Positions 51,838 through 64,000 of a stretch of DNA of 64,000 nucleotides are shown in pieces. How positions within the stretch are numbered: the first letter of the stretch is position 1; each line of letters opens with the position of its first letter. The notes below the pieces were generated by a model. That model saw only the letters and a program-made list of their open reading frames with translations, searched no databases and was not told the DNA's origin. Both the position numbers and the translations under genes were made by a program. The stretch is from assembly GCA_023525715.1 (NCBI GenBank), contig CM042017.1, forward strand, positions 81,621,357-81,685,356. The letters are read 5' to 3'. The stretch comes from Cichorium intybus (taxonomy: Eukaryota > Streptophyta > Magnoliopsida > Asterales > Asteraceae).

Positions 51838-51846
51838 GTTTATAAG
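51838..51846 (-). promoter_or_regulatory. Candidate TATA box of the metalloprotease gene
   Basis: The minus strand reads CTTATAAAC, 61 bp upstream of the ATG; a TGACGT (as-1-like) motif lies just downstream at about 51825-51830. Inferred only from position. Confidence 0.4.
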
Positions 51847-52508
51847 CTTTGTAACACACAAGAAAACTGTACAACAACCGATCCTCGAGAATTTTTGAAA
51901 AAATTCCTACGTTTTTCCGCTCATGAACGCTTGTGTCTCGCCTTGCGTTCTTACCCTGGCGCGCTTCCTGAACCACTCGTGTGATCGTGTCGGCAATTTT
52001 CTTTTTCTTTTTCGGGTCATCAAATTTTTTAATAATATTTATTTTGTCACTTATATATTTTTTTATAACTTGTTTATAACTAGTGTACGTGTTGCTGCAA
52101 AAAATGTATGAATATATAATAATAATGAAGAAAACTCTAATTATCCTAACTTAAAAACTATATGGACTAAACCGTAATTAATATTAAAAATTATAAGGAT
52201 CACAGTTGTAGTTTTTGAAATTTAAAATTACGGGGACCAAAATTATAGATATCCTAAACTAAAAATTATACGGACCAAAACTATAACTAATGCAAATTAA
52301 AAAACTATAATGATCAAAATTGTAATTATGCAAATTAAATTAAATAACTATAGGGACCAAATTTGTAATTATGCAAATTAAAAAGTATGAGAACTGTAAT
52401 TAATCTAAAAATGTTGATATTTAAAACTACATGGATTAAATTTACAATTATGTAAATTAAAAATTCAAGATACTGAAATTCTATATAACTAAAAGTTAAC
52501 AAGTCAAA
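51847..52508. other. Intergenic DNA with degenerate GGACCAAAA-type repeats
   Basis: About 52180-52440 repeats variants of GGACCAAAA(C/T)TGTAATTATGCAAATTAAA every 40-50 bp, akin to the arms of the intron-5 MITE. It is probably a decayed relative. No gene. Confidence 0.5.
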
Positions 52509-52649
52509 TGTAACACCACGTTACTTTCGGTAAGTATTTATATATTAATCTTAAGGTAATTAAGATTAGTTGGATTATTGCAAGAGTTTGGATGGTTAGA
52601 ATTTCATTTGGAAGGAATTTGAAGTTGAAAAATGCTAGAAGCAGGTTAC
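52509..52649 (+). mobile_element. Start of a TGTAACACC-type LTR (probably Ty3/Gypsy), split by Copia-B
   Basis: TGTAACACCACGTTAC starts at 52509, a form typical of Gypsy LTRs in plants. It runs to the Copia-B TSD GTTAC and resumes at 61692. The lineage (e.g. Tekay) is a guess; no coding region or second LTR is in the window. Confidence 0.5.
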
Positions 52650-53865
<1,216 letters not shown>

Positions 53866-53867
53866 AT

Positions 53868-53880
53868 TGGTATCAGAGCC
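53868..53880 (+). other. Copia-B primer-binding site (tRNA-Met type)
   Basis: TGGTATCAGAGCC, two bases after the LTR. Confidence 0.92.
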
Positions 53881-55780
53881 ATGGCTATATTGCATGTTTA
53901 GATAATAAGTTTATTTGGATAAACTTGGTTTTTGGAAGCCATGAATGTTCATCTTCTTGAATGAAAGTTTCATGCATGGCTTCTTTGGCAACATGCAAGT
54001 GTTTAATCTATGATTTTATGTAACCAACTATATTTTATGATTGCATGCATTTGGTTACATAATTGTTGCCTTAGAAAAACAAAGTGTTGATTTTCTTATG
54101 ATTTTATGTGATAAAATGGTGCATAAACAAGCCAAGGACCATGTGTTGTATGTTTTGTGTTTAAATTCAATTTGGTTGTAATCTATTCTTTTATTCAAAT
54201 GGTTTGTAATAATAATTAGTTATTTCCTTCTTATATTCGTTTTGTAAGTATTAGAATAGTTGTATTTTATATCTTTTACAAAAATGTAACAAGAGAAGGA
54301 GATAATGACCAAGAGAAGATTACACCCAACAGCAACATTTCCTGCATGGCTGCTGTCTTGATTTCGGACCTGTTAAAAGGGTCAAAATAAATTCATATCT
54401 TGGTCCTTTGGTGCTATACTTGTTGGTAACTTTTATATCTAGCATATACATTAAGTTTTGACAAGTATAAGCATCAATTTAACCAAGAATGAAGTCAAGA
54501 AAGCAACAACACCACAAGAAAACCCTCCTGTTGGGCCTGTTCCTGTCGCAACTTTTATGGGGGCAAAAGAAATTCACAACTCATGCAAGGATGTCAAGAA
54601 ATGGTGGTTCAAGTCTCATTTGATGTTATAAGAAGGTTGGCAAAATTGTAGCCAAATCGAAGATCATTTGGTTGAGTTTTTGTCACCTTTTTGTCCCTAG
54701 GTTTGGACTTGATATTTCATGTATGGCTCACATGAAATATCAAACTAGTTGGCTTGTGTTTATGTACCCATGCATGCATGTGATGATTGAATGTTTTGTT
54801 ATTTTATGTTGTGGATGAAAATAAGATTTTGCATGCTAGACAACCTAGATAATTAAACATAATCATCAAGGAGTTTGTAATTTTCAAATTGACATTTAAA
54901 AACATAAGATGTAATAAAATTGATTTTATTAAAAATGGGTTTTGTTATAAAACCTATAAAGTCAAGTTTTGAAAATAAATGAAACAAATAAAATGGAGAT
55001 TTTATGAATTCTTACAAACTCCAACCCTAAGTAATAATGGTAATTATTTAGGATTAAAATTGGTTCTCTTGTATATGATCAAACTCAAACTTAATATTGG
55101 ATATTAATTGTAATCTTGACCACAAACAAAGAATTAATAAAATGGAGATTTTATGATTAAAGGAACCAATTGACAAAATAAGATTTTAATGGTACCATGT
55201 TCATTGGATGCATGCAATCTACATGATACCATATGTTTTTCAAAATTAGAATTGTAAAACATACAAATCCCTTTCGAAATACAAATCAATGTCGTCCCTC
55301 TTAAAGACACTCATGTATCACTTGCATATCCTTGTGGGATAAAGGTTACCTAACCACTTGGAGTCTTCTTGTGATACAACAGGTAGTTTTGCAATATTGA
55401 TGGGATGAAGGACACCTAACCATTAATAGTTGTCAAAACTACACGTCCGTTTAAGTAGGATGATTTGTTTGGAAATCTTTTGTGATAAAGGTCACCTAAG
55501 CATTAGAAATCCAAGGCATAGATGGGATCAAACATGCCAAACTTATAAATGTTATAATTGGATCCCATACCTCTAGAAATTGTATTTGGATATAATTGGT
55601 AAACCGTTACCTACCTTGTTGATTCGAATAGGCGGGATAAAGGATACCTAACCACTTATTCGTGTTGCAACTTGGATTCTAGACCTTAATCAATTAAAGT
55701 TTATGAAACAAGAAAGGGTGTTAATTATTAAGGACTTAATATCATAATTTACTAAATTGAACCTTGTTAAAATTTTATAG
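53881..55780 (+). other. Copia-B leader (1.9 kb, non-coding)
   Basis: No coding frame. It is conserved in Copia-A. The 3' third holds the hairpin array at 55315-55676. Such a long leader probably carries packaging and translation-control signals. Confidence 0.75.
55315..55676 (+). repeat. Copia-B leader hairpin array (four copies, shared core, different stems)
   Basis: Core GGGATAAAGG-NN-ACCTAACCA at 55336-55356, 55402-55422, 55484-55502 (variant) and 55634-55654. Stems: A, GTATCAC (55315) with GTGATAC (55371); B, GTAGTTTTG (55383) with CAAAACTAC (55434); C, weaker, TTTGGAAATC with GAAATCCAAG; D, CGAATA (55625) with TATTCG (55657). The array ends about 105 bp before the gag ATG. Confidence 0.75.
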
Positions 55781-58700
55781 ATGGCACCAAACACAACAAA
55801 CCCGGCTCCTAACAAAACCTCACTACGGTCCCTCCTTGAGGGAGAAAAACTTAACCATACCAACTTCTTGGATTGGTACCGTAGTGTGAGAATAGTTCTC
55901 AAACAAGAAAAGAAAGAATATGTTCTCAATGAACCACTTCCTGAAGAGCCCCCTGCCATTCCTAAGCCCGCACATGATGCATTGCTTAAAAAGATGGATG
56001 ATTCCATTGATGCATCATGCCTCATGTTGGCAACCATGATTCCTGACCTTTAGAAGGACTTAGAGAATCATTCAGCCTATGACATGATCAATCAATTGAA
56101 GGAAATGTTCCAACAACTTGCAAGAATGGAAAGGTTCGAAACTGTTCGGGCTTTCCATGCTTGCAAGATGGAGGATGGACAGACGGTAAGCTCTTATGTG
56201 CTCAAAATGAAGAGTCACATTGATCATTTGGCACGTCTTGGAGTTGTGATGCCCGATGAGCTAGCAACGGATATGATCCTTAACTCCTTGACAAAGTCTT
56301 TTGATCCCTTTGTCATGAATTACAACATGAATGGTTTGAACAAGACTATCCCGGAATTGCATGGGATGCTAATTACCGCGGAAAAGAATCTGCCTAAGAA
56401 AACCACTCAAGTTCTCATGATCAAGGAAGGTGGCACAAAGAGAACTAGACCCGAACACCCCAACAACTCCAAGGGCAAGGGAAAGGCAAAGGTTGTCAAA
56501 GGAAAGGGCAAGAAAGTTGTCCAACCATCCCGTCCGCCCAAGAAGAAGGCAAAGGTTGCCAAAGAAGACGCGTGCTTCGAATGTGGCAAAGTTGGGCATT
56601 GGAAGAGAAATTGCCCTACCTATCTTGCGGAGTTGAAGAAGAAGAAGGCCGGTGAGGGCACTTCAGGTATCTATGTGATAGACCTAGAACTTTATAATTT
56701 ATCTCCTAACACATGGGTATTTGATACTGGTTGTGGAACTCACATTTGTAATATGTTGCAGGGGTTCAAAAGGAGTAGGCGACTGAAGGCAAACGAGGTA
56801 GTACTCCGGGTTGGAAACAGTGCAAGGGTTGCGGTGGATTCAATTGGAAGTTTTGATTTATTACTACCTAGTGGCTTGTATTTGACATTGTTGAATGTTT
56901 ATTATGTTCCTAGCTTGACTAGGAATATTATTTCGGTTGCTAAGTTGAGACAATGTGGATTTGATCTTTCCTTTATGAATGATGATATTTGTGTTTACAA
57001 AAACAATGTGTTCTATTTTGAGGCTAGGCCTTTAAATGGAATTTATGAAGTAAACCTTGATGAAAAGACTAACCATGGCTCTTTATACCACACTTTCACC
57101 AAGAGACCCAAATGTGATTTGAGTCAAATTTATCTATGGCATTGTCGACTTGGGCATATAAACAAGAATCGCATATCCCAACTTCAAAAAAGTGGACTTT
57201 TGAAGGCAAATGAGAATGACTCATTTGATATATGTGAATCTTGTTTACATGGCAAGATGACTAAAGCTCCTTTCTCCGGAACCAATGAGAGGGCAAAGGA
57301 CTTGTTAGGAATCATACATACGGATGTATGTGGTCCTTTCAAGCCAATGACTAGATATGGTGAAAGATATTTCATCACCTTCACTGATGACTTTAGTCGT
57401 TTTGGATATGTTTATTTGATTAAACATAAACATGAGGCGTTTGAATTGTTCAAAACGTTTCAAAGTGAAGTGGAAAATCAACTCAACAAAACAATTAAAG
57501 TTCTTCGTTCTGATAAAGGAGTTGAGTACTTAACTACAAACTTTATGGATCATCTTAAAACTTGTGGAATTGTTTCACAACTTACTCCACCAGGAACACC
57601 ACAACATAATGGTGTATCTGAGAGACGGAACCGAACACTATTGGATATGGTTCGATCCATGATGAGTAGAAGTACTCTACCTTTATCATTTTGGGGTTAT
57701 GCTTTACAAACAGCTGCTCGTCTCCTAAACATGGCACCTACTAAGAAGGTAGATAGAACACCTTATGAGATATGGCATGGAAGGGTTCCATCTTTATCCT
57801 ATCTCAAGGTATGGGGTTGTGAAGCTTATGTTAGACAAGAAGCTTCAAACAAACTAGAACCCCGTTCAACTAAGTGTATCTTTGTAGGGTATCCGAAAGA
57901 TTGTCTTGGATACTACTTCTACAATCCCATAGATAATAAGATATTTATTTCTCGAAAAGCTGAATTCCTAGAAAATAAGTTTCTGACGGAAGAGGCTAGT
58001 GGGAGGTTTGTGGAGCTTGAAGAACTTCAGGAACCACAGCCTGATACACAAGAAATTGGATCTAGCATTCAACAAGAAATTGTTGAACCTGAACAAACAG
58101 TTGATCATGAACAAATTGTAACACAAGGTGTTCGCAGATCTGGTAGGGTTCGATTTGAACCTGAAAGGTATGGTTACCTAATGATGGAAGAGGAATGTTA
58201 TACGATAGATTCTGATGAACCCGTCAACTACCAGAGTGCAATATCAGATCCTGAATCTGATAAATGGCTTGAAGCCATGAACACTGAGATGCAATCCATG
58301 CACGATAACCAAGTATGGGATTTGGTTAATCTTCCCACCAATTGTAAGACTGTTGGGAATAAATGGGTTTTCAAGAAGAAAACCGACGTGGATGGAAATG
58401 TTCACACTTTTAAGACAAGACTTGTCGCTAAAGGATACTCACAAACTCATGGTATTGACTATGATGAGACCTTTTCACCAGTGGCAATGATCAAGTCAAT
58501 TAGGATACTTTTTGCCATAGCCGCATACTATGATTATGAGATATGGAAAATGGATGTCAAGACCGCTTTCCTTAATGGACACTTATTGGAAGATGTCTAT
58601 ATGGATCAACCTAAAGGTTTGGTCGATCCCAAGCATCCAAGCAAAGTGTGCAAGCTTAAAAGATCAATCTATGGATTGAAGCAAGCGTCTCGAACATGGA

Positions 58701-59800
58701 ACATCCGCTTTGATGAAAAGATTACAAATTTTGGATTCATAAAAAATGAGGATGACTCCTGTGTTTACAAGAAAGCTAGTGGGAGCATAGTCATATTCCT
58801 AGTATTATATGTTGATGACATACTTTTATTTGGAAATGACATCCCAACCTTAAAAGGTGTCAAAGCATTCCTTGAGAACTGTTTGTCAATGAAGGGCTTA
58901 GGAGAAGCTGCTTATGTATTAGGCATAAAGATCTATAGAGATAGATCTAAGAGACTTATTGGTCTAAGCCAAAGTGTATATATTGATAAAATCTTGAAAA
59001 GGTTCAAGATGCAAGACTCCAAAAGAGGATTCTTGCCAATACCGCATGGCACCATCCTTAGCAAGTCCCAGTGCCCAAGCATTAGGACTGAACTTGAAAG
59101 GATGAAACATGTCCCATATGCTTCGGCAATTGGGTCCATCATGTATGCCATGTTATGCACTAGGCCCGACGTTTCATGTGCCTTAAGAATGACAAGTAGG
59201 TATCAACAGAACCCAGGTGAAGCCCACTGGACTGCTGTAAAGAACATTCTTAAGTACTTGAGAAGAACTAAAGACATGTTCTTAGTTTACGGTGGTTTGG
59301 AAGAAAGCTTAAAGGTAAAGGGTTACACTGACGCAAGCTTCCAAACAGATAGGGACGATTCGAGATCTCAATCTGGGTATGTCTTTATTTTAAATGGAGG
59401 AGCCGTGTCTTGGAAGAGTTCCAAACAAGAAGTGATTGCACAATCCACTACAGAATCAGAATATGTTGCTGCTTCGGAAGCTGCTCAAGAAGCTGTCTGG
59501 ATGAGAAAGTTCATTGAAGATCTAGGGGTTGTTCCTTCCATTCGGGACCCTATAGAAATCTTCTGTGATAATCTAGGTGCTATAGCTCAAGCAAAGGAAC
59601 CTAGATCGCATCAAAAGACCAAACACATTCACCGAAGGTATAACTACATAAGACATGAAGTTAAGAATGGTGAAATAAGTATTCACAAGGTTCATACAGA
59701 TCAGAATTTGGCAGACCCATTTACGAAGCCTTTACCCCAAGCTAAGCATGAAAGTCACGCTAAGGGTATAGGACTTCGTTATTCTAATGAATGGATTTGA
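55781..59800 (+). pseudogene. Copia-B gag-pol polyprotein, one in-frame amber codon
   Basis: From ATG 55781 the frame is open to 59800 except for TAG at 56051-56053; translation could restart at ATG 56084 (1,238 codons). Domains counted from 56084: rest of gag; basic stretch; zinc knuckle CFECGKVGHWKRNC (about 164); protease FDTGCGTHIC (about 212); GAG-pre-integrase HCRLGHINKNRI and CESCLHGKM; integrase with FTDDFSRFGY, RSDKGVEYL and NGVSERRNRT; reverse transcriptase with KMDVKTAFLNG and LYVDDILLFG (about 908); RNase H with YTDASF and STTESEYVAASEAAQEAVW. All catalytic motifs are recognisable. The stop lies in N-terminal gag, so full-length Gag would not be made without readthrough. Confidence 0.93.
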
Positions 59801-60580
59801 TTTGTGTTTAGTGTTTTATGAATATGAAATTATGTAAACAACAAGAATTATGTAATATATGTGACGTGATGTTTCATTCATAATTTTGTGTTCTATATTA
59901 GCATGTTTAATCCTTGAATAATTTAGTTATTCTAAACGTCCATAGTCGATCATAGTTGTGGGAGCAATTATGAAGTAAGACTAATATGAATTGGATTGGT
60001 TGACTTTTATGGGTAAAAGTAGCAAAAGGTTGCAACCAAATTCATAGGTACTTGTCAGTGAACAAGTATTGGACTTGACCCGCTTCAAGATCACTCCATG
60101 GATCATCGTCATAAGTGATTCTTGAATAAAGGTATTATCATTGTATCCTTAGACCTGAGACGCATATTTGGGACTCAAGTGTAGGGAGTGCTATGTTTTG
60201 ATATGGTTCACCGTTGTTCTTGAAATATAGACAACCATAAAGGCCATACTCAAGTGTAGCACTAACTATATAAGGGGCGTATGTAGTCAAGACGGGATTT
60301 GTTCCTCTTATGTGTTGAGAGTTAGACATCTAAGGCGCCTGATTGAAAGTTGAACATAGAGTGAGAATGATTAAGATCCATGTCTCATGTTCAACATGAT
60401 GTCGGTGACAAAGGGATAATTGATAGATAACCTTATACATCAATTAGAGCCTCGTGCTTATGAAGAATTGGATGATTTTGAATGGCATTATGTCATGTGT
60501 TATTGGGGGCAGTGAAATGTTGCTAGACGTTCACCACTGTCGGTATCATTCTATGATGCAACCTTGTGCAAGTGGGAGAT
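59801..60580 (+). other. Copia-B 3' UTR and polypurine tract
   Basis: 0.78 kb without a frame, ending AAGTGGGAGA at 60579. Several phrases recur in the LARD 3' region, supporting relationship. Confidence 0.75.
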
Positions 60581-61686
<1,106 letters not shown>

Positions 61687-61688
61687 GT

Positions 61689-61865
61689 TACACGGGTCGT
61701 GTAGGAATTACACGGGTCGTGTAGGGAAGTCTTTTGAACTTGTTGGGCATACCGTGAATTACACGGGTCGTGTAATTTTGACACGGGTCGTGTAGTTCTG
61801 CAGACTAAAACTTCAAATGTATACCGTAAGTTACACGGGTCGTGTAACTTTGGACACAGTTCGTG
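61689..61865 (+). repeat. Palindrome array TTACACG-GGT-CGTGTAA in the Gypsy-type LTR
   Basis: Five copies at about 61688, 61708, 61759, 61780 and 61831, and a decayed sixth at about 61853. Each is a 5-7-bp inverted repeat around GGT. Copia-B landed in the first copy. Confidence 0.85.
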
Positions 61866-62729
61866 CTGCGCACAGGCCCCACCCCTTTTTATTGCGATTT
61901 TCAGCCATTTCTTGGACAATTCTCGAACCAAAAACCTCCTAAACCCTAGAAAACGTTCCCAAATCGTCTAGGAACCAAATTGGAAGGCTAGAACTCGAAG
62001 GATTGAAGTAATCTTCGGTATTTCACTTCTTGAAGGTAAGGATTACTGTTTTAAACCTTTTGAACGGTTGATTTGGTTGATTTGGGTTGGATTCGAGTGG
62101 TTATGAAGAACAACCTATGATTAGTTAAAATTGAGTGTATAACTCATGTTTGGATGTTTTAAAACACTCCTAATCACGAGTGTTAACTGATGAGAACAAG
62201 CTTTAAGCTTTGATGGTGGAAATACAAGGTATTCACCTCTATTTGGTATGTATATGGTTGTGTAGGTGCTGGAAAGTGTTGAAGAAGTGCTTGTAATTAA
62301 CGTTGGTGGTAGCTAGGACTATGAAGCTACTTAATCTAGGTGAGTAACTCTACTTACATGTTGGTTGTAACATGTTATATATGTTTATGATGCTAGATGA
62401 TTCACAAACATGTAGAAATTACTATGTAAATCAGGTGTATCAAGTGTTAGAAATCACTTGTTATTACAAGTGAGTTTTGTAGTTATATACAAGATGATAC
62501 ATGTAGTAAATTACTTGTAAATTATGTAGACACATAGAGAATTCTATGTGATTATATGTATTAGAAGTTTGGGGTTACGATGTGAAGTAACCAACATTAA
62601 GATGAGAACCTCGTGTTCATTTGAAGTAAAGTTTATATATAACTAGATGAGTACTTTGTGAATAGGTACAACTAGGATATTAATGGTTTGCTTAAAGGGT
62701 ACTTAGTAACCATAGAGAAGTATGCAAAA

Positions 62730-62835
<106 letters not shown>

Positions 62836-62984
62836 ATGATGTAGTGTATATATATATACGATACTTGTGATTTTACAGGTATGTAGGGACTATTGGGCAT
62901 GAATACTTTACAGTCGTGGTGTTGAGCCTTTCTAGCCAAATGATTGGGTTAAATTACCCAAAATATAATGTGGGAACTTGTACG

Positions 62985-63680
62985 GTTCATGCAGACCTTA
63001 TTGGTCGAGTGAGGACCTGTATGGTTCCAACTATACGGCCCTTGTGGCTAGGAGATTGGGCTCATCGTCCAAATATAATATTGGTTAAACTCTTATAACT
63101 TGTAACAGTTTTGGAAAAGACAATATCGGGGAAGCCCTTGAGTCCATGAAAGGACAAGATTAGGGTAAGCCCGTGAGTCAATGAAATGACAAGACCGGAT
63201 AAGCCGTGAGTCAATGAAATGACAAGACCGGATAAGCCGTGAGTCAATGAAATGACAAGACCGGATAAGCCGTGAGTCAATGAAATGACAAGACCGGATA
63301 AGCCGTGGGTCAGTGAAAAGACAATATCGGATAAGCCGTGAGTCTAGATGAGATCGGGACATGTCGTGAGCCTTTTGTGTTTACATGTGATGGGTTGATA
63401 CCCAAGTGTAGAGCAGACATAGAATTTATTTGTATAGAGATTTGATTTGATATCCAAATATAATAGCCTTTATGGCTATACGGTTGGGTTTAACTACCTA
63501 ACATATGGTAATAACCTTTGTGAAACCAGTGTTGGCTTCTGTGACTAAGAAATATGGCTTAATTGCCTATAGAGCTTTTGTGCTCATACTATTATAAGGA
63601 TAGTGGTGAGATTTGATGACTCGAAACCGTAGAGAATAAAGAAGAGTCGGATATAAAGCCCTTGTGGCTCGTGATCAGAA
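62985..63680 (+). other. Series of short hairpins with CTTGT/TTTAT-type loops
   Basis: Examples: GACC-ttatt-GGTC (about 62995), GGACC-tgtat-GGTtCC (about 63014), GCC-cttgt-GGC (about 63039), ATAGCC-tttat-GGCTAT (about 63464), GAGC-ttttgt-GCTC (about 63570), AGCC-cttgt-GGCT (about 63658). Stems differ and loops are alike. Confidence 0.5.
63120..63350 (+). repeat. 33-bp tandem repeat, about 6-7 copies
   Basis: The unit is GTGAGTCAATGAAATGACAA followed by GACCGGATAAGCC. The central four copies are identical or nearly so; the outer copies have drifted. Because 33 is a multiple of 3 it gives artificial repeated open frames on both strands; there is no sign it is coding. Confidence 0.9.
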
Positions 63681-64000
63681 AGGTTATAGAGTAAAAGGTT
63701 TCATATTGGAAATCAGTGTGACAAAATACCGCGTGGTGATATCAAGTAGTAATATCGAGTTGTCGGTTAGGTGTATACTTGTGTTGCATGTATTACACCG
63801 TGCTTGTTTATTAGTAGCTTAGGTATCGGTAGATACCAATGTAACTACGGAAAGAATACTTGTAGTTATTAATAGTGAAGTATAGCTGGTTTGATATGTT
63901 TATATTAACCAGTACTTATGAATTGTTGCAGGAAATAACTACACCCACGAGTTGGGTGACGTATTACATTTAAAATAAGTTATTCATGTAGTTGTAGTGT

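Noticed and set aside
63120..63350. Possible CRISPR array from the regular 33-bp units
   Set aside because: The repeats are contiguous without unique spacers, and the DNA is plant nuclear.
62990..63362. Repeated HGLSGLVISLT-like frames on the minus strand
   Set aside because: An artefact of the 33-bp tandem repeat, whose length is a multiple of three.

Overview
The window is nuclear DNA of a flowering plant. It is very AT-rich, with introns, tRNA-Met-primed LTR retrotransposons, hAT, CACTA, PIF/Harbinger and Helitron remnants, and long (TA)n arrays. The protein relatives (a receptor-like cytoplasmic kinase, a chloroplast FtsH-like metalloprotease) and the repeat style suggest a eudicot, probably a composite such as lettuce. 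That species guess is inference.

Layout. 1-10724: 5' part of a minus-strand Copia element (Copia-A: LTR, leader, start of gag), split by a young non-coding LTR element (LARD, 1399-8768, TSD CTTAT). 11765-12887: an apparently intact two-exon protein kinase gene. 12341-17477 and 21080-31958: two direct copies of a segment running from inside the kinase, through a foldback MITE and a Helitron tail, into a PIF/Harbinger element. A broken hAT element (17478-21083) lies exactly at their junction. Copy B later gained a CACTA MITE (23195-24230) and a RE1-like Copia with identical LTRs (25926-30526, TSD TGTAA). 30573-32436: complete non-autonomous Harbinger element with an intact Myb-like ORF. 32440-36872: AT-rich, with old tandem duplications. 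36878-42594: SIRE-like Copia deletion derivative (TSD GTTAA). 45393-48531: a structurally complete hAT element with an intact BED-type transposase and dense ACCGGTT arrays. 49245-51777 (minus): a seven-exon chloroplast FtsH-like metalloprotease gene, the clearest host gene. 52509-64000: a long TGTAACACC-type LTR (probably Ty3/Gypsy) split by a full-length Copia (Copia-B, 52650-61686, TSD GTTAC) whose gag-pol frame is open except for one amber codon.

Host genes are few (kinase, metalloprotease). The rest is nested transposons whose order can be read from target-site duplications and from which copy of the duplication carries them.

The most unusual signal is structural. The non-coding LARD carries four hairpins that share one ~22-nt apical core but have unrelated, still complementary stems. 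The leader of the Copia-A/B family carries a second array of the same design with a different core. A third, weaker array of short hairpins sits in the Gypsy-type LTR. Conserved loops with covarying stems suggest RNA-level constraint in these retroelements; I know of no description of such arrays.
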